A stretch of 64,000 nucleotides of DNA from JBALVT01 sp045110675 (GTDB taxonomy: Bacteria; Pseudomonadota; Gammaproteobacteria; Pseudomonadales; Halieaceae): positions 1-64,000 of the forward strand of contig JBGCGJ010000060.1 in the NCBI GenBank assembly GCA_045110675.1, read 5' to 3'. Shown piece after piece: positions 34,950 to 43,185 of the stretch. A program made the position numbers and the translations under genes. The notes under the pieces are model-generated. The model was not told where the DNA came from, made no database searches, and saw nothing but the letters and a program-made list of their open reading frames with translations. How positions within the stretch are numbered: the stretch's first letter is position 1; each line of letters opens with the position of its first letter.

Positions 34950-37045
34950 TTGTCATTTTCAAATTCGCACGGTGATGTATTCACAACGTTTCCTTACTCG
35001 CTCGGCTACGCGAGTTTTTTCTCGATAATCACCTCTTCGTTGTTGGCCAGTGTTGCCTGGGCACACGATGAATCTGTGTTGGAAGAAGTACTGGTAGAAG
35101 GCCGCCGGCAGGTATTGGTGGGAGAGGCCCGCTCGGCCTCGGAGGGTGTCGTTGGCCAAATGGATTTGGAGCTGCGACCTATGTTGCGCCCGGGAGACAT
35201 TTTGGAGGCGGTGCCAGGTTTAATCGTTACGCAACACAGTGGCTCGGGTAAATCCAACCAGATGTTCCTGCGAGGTTTCAATCTCGATCACGGCACTGAT
35301 TTTGCCACCTGGGTCGACGGTATGCCCGTGAACATGCGTACCCATGGACACGGCCAAGGCTACACCGATATTAATTTTCTTATTCCTGAACTGATCGCCT
35401 CTGTCGAATTTGTAAAGGGACCCTATCACGCGGAGCTGGGTGATTTTTCTTCGGCCGGTGGCACCCACATTCGCAATACGGATCGCCTGGAGCAAAATCA
35501 GGTCAAATTGAGCCTGGGGGAGAATGGATTTTCGCGTCTGCTCGGTATGGGCGCAGTGGATTTTGGCGATTATTATCTCAGTGGCGCTTTGGAGAGCCAG
35601 GCCTATGATGGATCCGGGAGAGATGTCAGTGAAGACGTCGAAAAACTTAACGGCTTGCTGAAGATAGGTCGTGACAATTCCGACTCGAACTGGAACATCA
35701 CCGCGATGTATTACGACAACGAGTGGGATTCTGCTGACCAGATACCCGCCCGTGCGGTAGATCAGGGTTTAATCGACGAGTTGGGCTCGCTCGATACTAG
35801 CTTGGGTGGTAACTCTCGCCGTGCCAGCTTTTCCGGCAACTATAACCACGAACACGAAGATCATCGTTCAGAGTGGAGTGCTTACCTGGTAGATTCCCAG
35901 CTGCAGCTGTGGTCTAACTTCACCTATTTCCTCGACGACCCGGTAAATGGCGACCAATTTGAACAGGTCGACGAGCGACTGATAGCAGGTGGCAGTTACA
36001 ATCGTTTTTGGGTCAATGGTGCCAGAGAACACTTCCATCATCGACTGGGCGTCGAGTTTCGCTACGATGATATCGACACCGTCGGGCTCTATCGCACCCA
36101 AGATCGACAGCGCCTGGACACTGTCCGTGAAGATGCGGTAAAGCAAGGCAGCGCGGGATTGTTTTATGAGTTGGCCTGGCGCCTCTCACCCCGGTGGCGA
36201 GCGGTGCTCGGGATACGCGGTGACTACTACGATTTCGATGTGGACGCAGGTGATAGGCGCAATGGTGGTGAAGACACAGAGGGCTTGATCAGCCCCAAAC
36301 TAGGTCTGAGCTATATTGCATCGCCCACTACGGAAGTTTATTTAAGTACGGGTCGCGGTTTTCACTCCAACGATGCGCGCGGCACCACCATCACGGCGGA
36401 CCCTGTTAGTGGTTTGCCGGTAGAGGGCGTAGATCCGCTGGTGAAATCGCGCGGCGCAGAATTCGGTTTCAAAACGGTCTGGTTTGACAGTTGGAATGCT
36501 TCCATGGCGCTGTGGCAGCTAGAACTGGACTCCGAGCTATTGTTCGTAGGCGATGCTGGTACGACCGAGGCGAGCCGACCCAGTGAACGCTGGGGGGTAG
36601 AGTTCAACAATCTTTGGGTACTAAATGATATCTGGAGTTTGGAGGCAGATTTCTCCTGGAGTGATTCCCGATTCAGCGATAGTGCCCCTGAAGGAAGAGA
36701 AATACCGGGCGCCTTGAGCACTGTAGTGAGCGGCGCGGTGACCGCCCGCTATCCCAACGGTTGGTTCGGTTCTCTGCGTATCCGTCATTTCGAAGGTTAT
36801 CCTCTTGTCGAGGACGATAGCGTCGAGTCTGCGGGCTCAACCCTAGCTAATTTGGCATTGGGTTGGGGGGCGAACACTGGCGCCTGCAGCTTGATATCCT
36901 CAATCTGTTCGATTCCAACGACCACGATATTGACTACTTCTACGGGTCACGACTTTCTTTTGAACCTGCTGAAGGGATAGAGGATATTCATTACAAGGTG
37001 TTTGAGCCTCGTCAGTTGCGGATGCATGCCTCTTACAGCTTTTGA
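34950..37045 (+). CDS. TonB-dependent receptor with a one-base frameshift near the C-terminus
   Basis: Outer-membrane active-transport receptor. TTG start, signal peptide to about residue 38 (LLASVAWA-HD), a TonB-box-like EEVLVEG, plug domain (GKSNQMFLRGFNLDHGTDFA; FVKGPYHAELGDFSSAGG) and barrel strands. The frame runs into a stop at 36980 with an atypical tail, but adding one G to the G6 run at 36865-36870 restores GWGGEHWRLQLDILNLFD and continues to 37045 with a proper barrel end (RQLRMHASYSF). So the gene is either a fresh mutant, phase-variable, or a sequencing error. Substrate unknown. Confidence 0.88.
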
Positions 37046-37056
37046 CGGCTACGGCG

Positions 37057-38763
37057 TTATGAGCCTGGCTGTATAAATTCCCCCGGCATAGCACCGGTCG
37101 CCGCACCGGCAGCAAAAGTAGACACACCATTCACCAGCGTTAGCCTCATAGGAGCGGCATCGCGTGTCCAACGCCAGGTGTGCCCGCCCTTACCGTTGGG
37201 TACATCGTAAACTTTATACTTGTCGCGTCGCTCGATTTCTTCCAGAGAGAACACGGCGATATCGGCACGCTTGCCAACGGCCAGTACACCACGATCATGA
37301 AAACCAAAATGCTGCGCCAGCTTTCCGGTCTGGCAGTGGACAGCTTCTTCAATCGACAATTTCCCCTGTCGCACATAATCTGTATAGAGCAAAAGATTAT
37401 CGCCACTACCGCAAAAAAGTTGACCATGGGCGCCACTGTCATTGATGTTGCCCACGGTCATTGGGTCGCGGATTAACCGTACCACCATATCGTCATCCTT
37501 GTCCCAAGGCGGCATGGTTACCGTGGAAGACAAACCATTGTTGATAAACCATTGGGCCAGTGCATCTGAAGCATGCACGCCCAGCTCGGAGGCGTATTCC
37601 CCAAGTGTCACTCCCATTGGGCCGGTCTCGTTGTCCGAATTGTCGAGTGCTATCAGTGCTGGGTTTCGAAAAAAGGATGTTTCGAGTGACTCGTTATCCC
37701 AGGAATGCTGAGCACGTGCTCGCCAGTCCGGGTCGGCCAGCAGCGCGAGTTTTTCTTCATCGGTTTCTGCGGTGACGACTTCATGCCACACATATTCGTT
37801 TGATTGCGCAAATAATAATGACTGACGAATACTGGCAGTGACTGTGATAGGTACGTGCGCGAATCCAGTCCAAAAATCTCGGCCTTCGTTAATGAATCGC
37901 TCATGTAAGTCGACAAAGGGCTGCTGTAATCCATAGTCTTTTTGCCACTGCAGCGTGGGCACACCAGCCCATTGCACACGAACATTCAAACCCTGCGTTA
38001 AGCCCGAGATACGCTCCATCGTATCGCCACCGGTAAAGCGCATGAGCGTATCAATGACAACTTGCAGGGTTGAACTGGGATATCGCTCCATCACTTTAAA
38101 CAAGGCTATCAGCTCGGCATCGTCGGCTAACATTGAGGGGATTGGGCGGTCCTCACCATCGTGATCAAGAAAGTTAGTAGAGAGGCCTAGAGCACCAGCG
38201 GCCAATGCGTCTTCCAAGTGCGCTGCAATTTGCTCGATCTCTTGGGGTGTGGCGGCGCGCTCCCAAGCTTCCATGCCCATCACTGCTAGACGCAGAGCAA
38301 TGTGCCCGACGAACGTACAATAGTTCGCAGGTACCTTGCAGTTGGTGACCATCGATTCTTTGTATTCAGACCACTTGCGCCAATCCCAGGGCAGGTTGCT
38401 GAAAAAGGGCGGTTCGGGAATGTCTTCGAAAAAGGAAAAGATCTTAACAACCTCGGCCCGTACCTCCGGGTCTTCATGCACCGGAGCCAAAGCGAAGCCG
38501 CAATTGCCCATCACCACAGTTGTCACGCCGCAGCCGGGCAATGGGTCGAGATCGGGCTGCCACCACATGATTCCGTCGAAGTGGGTGTGGCTCTCGATCA
38601 AGCCTGGAGTAACATAGCAGCCGTTTGCATCGACAACTTCTTCGCCGGGCTCGGCGTCCAAGGCGCCGCCCAGCTGTGTAATGATACCTTCTTGAATTCG
38701 TAGGTCGCCTGCATAGCTTGCGGCACCGGTGCCATCGACCAGTTTTCCACCCTTAACCAACAT
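37057..38763 (-). CDS. amidohydrolase family protein (N-acyl-D-amino-acid deacylase-like)
   Basis: 568 residues from ATG 38763: GCAGGAG stands 8 nt upstream, whereas the ATG 24 bases earlier (38787) has only AT-rich palindromic sequence before it. TIM-barrel metal hydrolase: VTPGLIESHTHFDG (HxH ligands, about residue 57), VVMGNCGFALAPV, LSTNFLDHDGEDRP, and FCGSGDNLLLYTDYVRQG then a C-terminal DIAVFSLEEIERRDKYKVYD. This matches D-aminoacylase-type amidohydrolases; the true substrate is unknown. Convergent with the TonB receptor (11 bp). Confidence 0.87.
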   Translation of the reverse strand: MLVKGGKLVDGTGAASYAGDLRIQEGIITQLGGALDAEPGEEVVDANGCYVTPGLIESHTHFDGIMWWQPDLDPLPGCGVTTVVMGNCGFALAPVHEDPEVRAEVVKIFSFFEDIPEPPFFSNLPWDWRKWSEYKESMVTNCKVPANYCTFVGHIALRLAVMGMEAWERAATPQEIEQIAAHLEDALAAGALGLSTNFLDHDGEDRPIPSMLADDAELIALFKVMERYPSSTLQVVIDTLMRFTGGDTMERISGLTQGLNVRVQWAGVPTLQWQKDYGLQQPFVDLHERFINEGRDFWTGFAHVPITVTASIRQSLLFAQSNEYVWHEVVTAETDEEKLALLADPDWRARAQHSWDNESLETSFFRNPALIALDNSDNETGPMGVTLGEYASELGVHASDALAQWFINNGLSSTVTMPPWDKDDDMVVRLIRDPMTVGNINDSGAHGQLFCGSGDNLLLYTDYVRQGKLSIEEAVHCQTGKLAQHFGFHDRGVLAVGKRADIAVFSLEEIERRDKYKVYDVPNGKGGHTWRWTRDAAPMRLTLVNGVSTFAAGAATGAMPGEFIQPGS

Positions 38764-38789
38764 TCCCAGCACTCCTGCGGTAGTCATTC

Positions 38790-38829
38790 AATTCAACAAT
38801 TGCTTCAATCGTTGAATTATTCAATTGTT
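38790..38829. promoter_or_regulatory. nested inverted repeats upstream of the amidohydrolase
   Basis: AATTCAAC (38790-38797) pairs with GTTGAATT (38811-38818), and AACAATTG (from 38795) pairs with CAATTGTT (38822-38829); a related TTGAACAATT occurs near 38874. The block lies 27 bp upstream of the chosen amidohydrolase start in the divergent 262-bp gap. Candidate repressor or activator binding site for both neighbours; no regulator gene lies next to it. Confidence 0.45.
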
Positions 38830-39025
38830 ATTTGCGAATTATTAGTACGATATTGATACGTAGTTGAACAATTTGGTCAAACACCATAAAAATGACTGAA
38901 ACAGCCCAGTGTCTGCTGCTGATCGTAAGCTTTTACGCTGTCGCGTCGATGTCAGCAATGATTGTCCTTTCTGCGTGCCTTTCAATTTGATATAAAAACG
39001 CCCTATTGTAAATCTGGGGTGACGC

Positions 39026-39544
39026 ATGAGTGACTACTTTGAGTGTACGAAAGTCGGACTGGAATTTCTCGATCAGACCAGGAACGTGTTCCAAGCCGAA
39101 GAAATAGTGCGTGCTACACCTCAGCAGGTCTTTGAAGTCTTCGAAGATGCCCATGCGTGGACTGTGTGGGCTATGCCCATTCAAGGGGTTGAATGGACGT
39201 CACCCAAGCCATTTGGCATAGGTACTACGCGGACTGTGGCTATGATGGGCGGGATGGATGGCTATGAGGAATTTATTGCCTGGGAGCCCGGTAAACGCAT
39301 GGCATTCACTTTTGTCGGTTGTAGTAAAGACGCGACGGAAAAGTTTCTGGAGGACTATCGTGTCACTGATCTCGGTGATGGCACGTGTAAGGTCGAATGG
39401 TATATGGCGATGGAGCCACGCGGCTTTTCCCGCCATATCATGTGGATGACGCGCCCGATTATGCGCATGGCAAATCGACGAATGTTCAGAAAGTTCAAGC
39501 AGTATACGGAGGAATATGCCGCGAATCAGACCGTTGCTGCATAA
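39026..39544 (+). CDS. SRPBCC (START-like) family protein
   Basis: 172 residues. Helix-grip fold pattern: EEIVRATPQQVFEVFEDAHA at the first strand/helix, then TRTVAMMGGMDGYEEFIAWE, RMAFTFVG and VTDLGDGTCKVEWYMAMEP. Binds hydrophobic ligands or acts as a polyketide-cyclase-like protein; no catalytic residue can be named. Divergent from the amidohydrolase and 208 bp before the MFS gene. Confidence 0.8.
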   Translation: MSDYFECTKVGLEFLDQTRNVFQAEEIVRATPQQVFEVFEDAHAWTVWAMPIQGVEWTSPKPFGIGTTRTVAMMGGMDGYEEFIAWEPGKRMAFTFVGCSKDATEKFLEDYRVTDLGDGTCKVEWYMAMEPRGFSRHIMWMTRPIMRMANRRMFRKFKQYTEEYAANQTVAA

Positions 39545-39752
39545 AGTCACCTCCGTTGAGAAGCACATGTTTTGCCGGCTAAACCTGTGAGTGATTTCTT
39601 TTCTATGTGATTGTTGTTCGCTTTCCGGTTGTTTCTTAATGCGGTATTGGTGAATACTGTCCCTAGAAGAATTACCTAGCAGGTTTTCAAGCCGAACAGC
39701 GTCAAAATCTCGATCTCGGTGGCGTACGCTGCAATAAAAATAAGGAAGAGCA

Positions 39753-41240
39753 ATGAGCGCGACTGCAGACACAGCACCGGGCGGCCATCTCACCGGTTAC
39801 GGCACACCATCCTATAGAAACTATGTGCTGTTCCTGCTGATGGTGGTATACACACTTAATTTTGTCGACCGCACGCTCATCGCAGTAGTCGCCCAGCCCA
39901 TCATCGACTCTTTCGGTTTGACCGATTCCCAATGGGGCCTGCTATACGGTCCTCCTTTTGCGATTTTTTACGCTGTGATGGGCTTGCCAATCGCCTTGTG
40001 GGCGGACCGTTCCAATCGCGTCAAAGTGATTACGGTCTGCATTATTTTGTGGTCGTTGATGACAGCCCTGTGCGGTATTGCCGGGGGGTTTCTGACACTA
40101 CTGTTTTTCAGAATTGGTGTTGCCGTTGGTGAAGCGGGTTGCACACCGCCGGCTAACTCCATTATTGGCGATTACTTTATTGCCCGCAAACGGGCAACGG
40201 CGCTGGGTGTTTACTCGATGGGCGTCACCCTTGGGTCCGTTCTCGCCAATCTTTTTGGCGGGCCTATTGCACAGATGCAAGGTTCGGATTTTGGTGCCTG
40301 GATAAATGGCATTGGGCTGGGGGGATTGTTTACCGGGCTGGACTGGGCAGCGGTCGAAGGCTGGAGAATTGCGTTTGTAGTTGTCGGGTTGCCTGGTGTA
40401 TTAGTGGCATTGGTTGTGCTGTTTACCATCAAGGAGCCACCCCGTGGTTATTCCGATCCACCCAACTCGGCTCCGAAGACTCCGACCCATTGGGGTGAGG
40501 CATATCAGGAACTCAAGCATAAGCCTACCTTCTGGTGGATGGCGGTGGGTGCGGCTATGGTGGCTTTTGTAGGCTATGGTTTGGCGAGTTTTCAGGCGCC
40601 TTTTTTACAGCGCGAACACGGTCTGGATGTCAGGGACGCGGCGATCAACTTTGGCGCACCGCTATCATTTTTGGCTGCTTTGGGAACGTTTTTTGGCGGC
40701 TATATCACCGAAAAACTCACTCCCCGCTCGCAGACCGCAGTGGCTTGGGTTCCAGCGGTCGGTTTGCTGATCGCGGTCCCCGCCTATGTTGGCGCTTTCT
40801 TTGCCGAAGATCTGAGAGTCGTATTTGTGTTGTGGGGTATCGCGGCAGTATGTCATTACGCTTATCTCGGGGCGCAATACAACATTGGACAGGGTGTTGT
40901 TAGTAACCGATCGCGGGCTACTGCTATTGCCATCTTGCTGATTATTGTCTCCTTGATCGGCAACGGCATTGGACCTTACTTTGTCGGCTTTATGAGCGAT
41001 TTGTTTATGGGATTGCAACTTGCGGACAGTCAATTCGCCAGCCAATTAAGTCCTGCAATTTGTGGCGCGAGAGATTCGGAATTAAGCGAGGTTCAAAGAA
41101 TTGTTTGCGACGAGGCGAATTCAACGGGGCTTAAACATGCTGTCTCGGTCACGGTTTTATGGTTCATCGTTGCCGCTGGATGTTTCTTAATGTCTGCCCG
41201 CACTCTGAAACGTGATTTTGTCGCCCAGTTGGAAACTTAA
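39753..41240 (+). CDS. MFS transporter, spinster-like
   Basis: 495 residues, 12 TMs. TM1 ends in TLNFVDRTLIAVVAQPI, the NFxDR motif of spinster-type MFS proteins common in alphaproteobacterial and marine catabolic clusters; motif A is in ALWADRSNRVKV; GEAGCTPPANSIIGDYF follows in TM4-5. AAGGAAG before the ATG. Likely uptake or export of an amphipathic organic compound; the neighbouring enzymes suggest a catabolic substrate (inference). Confidence 0.88.
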   Translation: MSATADTAPGGHLTGYGTPSYRNYVLFLLMVVYTLNFVDRTLIAVVAQPIIDSFGLTDSQWGLLYGPPFAIFYAVMGLPIALWADRSNRVKVITVCIILWSLMTALCGIAGGFLTLLFFRIGVAVGEAGCTPPANSIIGDYFIARKRATALGVYSMGVTLGSVLANLFGGPIAQMQGSDFGAWINGIGLGGLFTGLDWAAVEGWRIAFVVVGLPGVLVALVVLFTIKEPPRGYSDPPNSAPKTPTHWGEAYQELKHKPTFWWMAVGAAMVAFVGYGLASFQAPFLQREHGLDVRDAAINFGAPLSFLAALGTFFGGYITEKLTPRSQTAVAWVPAVGLLIAVPAYVGAFFAEDLRVVFVLWGIAAVCHYAYLGAQYNIGQGVVSNRSRATAIAILLIIVSLIGNGIGPYFVGFMSDLFMGLQLADSQFASQLSPAICGARDSELSEVQRIVCDEANSTGLKHAVSVTVLWFIVAAGCFLMSARTLKRDFVAQLET

Positions 41241-41263
41241 TATATTCGTTTACATCGAATACT

Positions 41264-41280
41264 CGCACCACTATGGTGCG
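41264..41280. terminator. perfect 7-bp hairpin between convergent genes
   Basis: CGCACCA and TGGTGCG with a 3-base loop, between the MFS gene (stop 41240) and the convergent dehydrogenase gene (stop 41320). No T run on either strand, so it may act as an RNA 3'-end stabiliser or weak bidirectional terminator. Confidence 0.35.
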
Positions 41281-41319
41281 CCCGACGGACAAATGTATCG
41301 GGGTGATTGAAAAAAACTG

Positions 41320-42366
41320 CTATCGAGCAGCACCCCGCGCGGTGATCATGGGTAGATCTAGCAAGGTACGCACACCTGCCGGCGCTTCACAGACATAGGA
41401 CACCGCATTCACTGCGTGTACTGCTGTTGAAAGCAGTACGTCGTTGTTCCACCTTGCACCAAAGTCTAGATACATATCGGGGTTGCCTTTTATCGATATC
41501 GAGTGCTTACCCCTGGGCCATTTTTCACCCACCGAATCGTGCATTCGCCAAACTGTTTCGTGGACAATAACTTTTTTGTTGTCCACCATGCCTGCCCACT
41601 CCCAATGTTGTCCAGCCACAGTGCCTTTCTTCAGAGTTCCCGCTGCAACTTCAATACTCTCTTTAGCCAATTCTCTCTTCGATACCTCAGCGATGCTGTC
41701 CAGTTTGAGATCCAGACCATCGGCTACCATCTGAATACTTTCTCTAAATAGACCGGAAAGCCAATGGGTGTAACGTGACGCGTGCTGCTTAAATTCCTTT
41801 GGTGTGTGACCAAACCCCATCATGTCGAGAACAACCTCGGGCGAGGGATAGTATTCAAAATTTGTGATTTCCCGAATATGAATTTGGTCGATTCGCTGGG
41901 AAATGCCTGACATCATCAGAGGGAGAATATCCCCAAGCCAGCCCGGATTGACTCCCGTGCTGTGGAAACTGCTACCCCCGCGCCGGCAGGCTGTCTTTAG
42001 CCTGTTCATGACTTTAGAACCGTGAATTTTCGGGTACATATAGCCGACCGTAGTAACCACATTTTTCCCCGATGCTAGCAGCTCGCATATCGTATCCAAG
42101 TCTTCATTGGGATCTTCACCGTACACCAGTGACGGCAGTGGCATGTGAATCACACAGTCCGCATCCATCGCCACCAATTTGGCTTTGTCATTGCATGCCT
42201 TGACGCCGAGTGGCTCAATGCCAGCGATCTCACCAGCATCGCAGCCTACTTTATCTGGGTTGTAGACATATAATCCCACCAGCTTGAGGTCCTTTCGGTT
42301 TGCGATTGTGGCAATTGAGCTTTTACCCACATTGCCGCTGGACCATTGAATGATTTTGTACGCCAT
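41320..42366 (-). CDS. DapB-fold NAD(P)-dependent dehydrogenase-like protein
   Basis: 348 residues. N-terminal Rossmann fold IIQWSSGNVGKSSIATIAN (GxxGxxG variant) followed by LVGLYVYNPDKVGCDAGEIA; conserved GEDPNEDLDTICELLASGKN and a HSTGVNPGWLGDILPLMMSG substrate-binding stretch. It fits the dihydrodipicolinate-reductase-like / 2,4-diaminopentanoate dehydrogenase-like family that is abundant in mycobacteria and marine steroid or terpene degraders. AAGGAA before the ATG. Substrate unknown. Runs 45 bp after the SnoaL-like gene on the same strand. Confidence 0.83.
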   Translation of the reverse strand: MAYKIIQWSSGNVGKSSIATIANRKDLKLVGLYVYNPDKVGCDAGEIAGIEPLGVKACNDKAKLVAMDADCVIHMPLPSLVYGEDPNEDLDTICELLASGKNVVTTVGYMYPKIHGSKVMNRLKTACRRGGSSFHSTGVNPGWLGDILPLMMSGISQRIDQIHIREITNFEYYPSPEVVLDMMGFGHTPKEFKQHASRYTHWLSGLFRESIQMVADGLDLKLDSIAEVSKRELAKESIEVAAGTLKKGTVAGQHWEWAGMVDNKKVIVHETVWRMHDSVGEKWPRGKHSISIKGNPDMYLDFGARWNNDVLLSTAVHAVNAVSYVCEAPAGVRTLLDLPMITARGAAR

Positions 42367-42410
42367 TGAAGTTCCTTGTTCGAAAAATGGACTATGGCAG
42401 GCTTGCGGGC

Positions 42411-42920
42411 CTACAAACGCCGATAGGATTCATGTTCCGGTTGCTGTATTTGTAATATGTTCAGCGTGATGCCACGTTCCGCGAGTGAATCCAGGCCGTT
42501 GAGAAACTGCTGGGTCCAGTCGGCTATATAAGTGCGTGCCGAGATTCTCCAGTGTCCATCTCTTTTCTCTAATTCATCGAGATAGCGACCCCCGAACATG
42601 GTATCGACCAGTTCACCGGCCTCATTCTCACCGGTGCTTACGGTCAAACCGTAGCATTCACTCTTTGCATGTTCCCCGTGCACCTGAACCGTAACACCAG
42701 TGCAAATATGCCAACGCCGAGAGGCACCTGCTTCGATGTCCATTACCAAAGGTACCCAATCTCTACCCGAGCCTTGGAAAAATCCGTAGTCAATTTTTGC
42801 ATCTGGCCAGAAACAAGACTCTTGCCCGGTCTTATCCAGCCAGTCCAGGGTGCGGCCATATCGCATCAGCACAGCCTCACAGGCCCTTTGGTCCAGCAGC
42901 TCCTGTAGTTGTTCATCCAT
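42411..42920 (-). CDS. SnoaL-like (NTF2-fold) protein
   Basis: 169 residues, GGGAG before the ATG. Alpha+beta cone fold pattern: VLMRYGRTLDWLDKTGQESC at helix 1-2, FWPDAKIDYG (family F.pDa..dyg), SRRWHICTGVTVQVHGEHAK, and DELEKRDGHWRISARTYIAD at the C-terminus. Homologues are ring-hydroxylating dioxygenase beta-like or cyclase/isomerase proteins in lipid and steroid catabolism. Probable cotranscription with the DapB-fold gene. Confidence 0.83.
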   Translation of the reverse strand: MDEQLQELLDQRACEAVLMRYGRTLDWLDKTGQESCFWPDAKIDYGFFQGSGRDWVPLVMDIEAGASRRWHICTGVTVQVHGEHAKSECYGLTVSTGENEAGELVDTMFGGRYLDELEKRDGHWRISARTYIADWTQQFLNGLDSLAERGITLNILQIQQPEHESYRRL

Positions 42921-43022
42921 TGTTTTACTCCCGTGATTTTTTCAGGGTTGAGCCTGCGCAGCTGTAAGCCCTGGGTGGCCAACTGCGGTGTTGTTTATTG
43001 TTCATCGAACACCATCCTCACC

Positions 43023-43055
43023 GAGTTGAAGTCATGGAGTCAATTATTTCTCAAA
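43023..43055 (+). repeat. displaced copy of the nadE start region
   Basis: 33 bases identical at 32 positions to 47649-47681, which contain the nadE start codon and its first codons. Here the copy has ATG at 43034-43036 followed by seven codons and a TAG. A shared CCTCA lies just upstream in both places, and weaker similarity continues about 25 bases further upstream. It lies in the 265-bp gap before the TonB receptor; the rest of that gap shows nothing definite. Confidence 0.65.
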
Positions 43056-43185
43056 CATAGTGCGTTTGCCGCTGCCCGGGACTGACATTTTGCCAGGTCG
43101 CTGCCCTATAGACGGCACTTTTATGTTTTGGAAGCTGTGCTAGTCTCTTATGTATAGCTCTAAAAAAGATCTATAGGTAATTGGT

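Noticed and set aside
41264..41280. Treating the CGCACCA hairpin as a full intrinsic terminator
   Set aside because: No T run on either side; kept only at low confidence.
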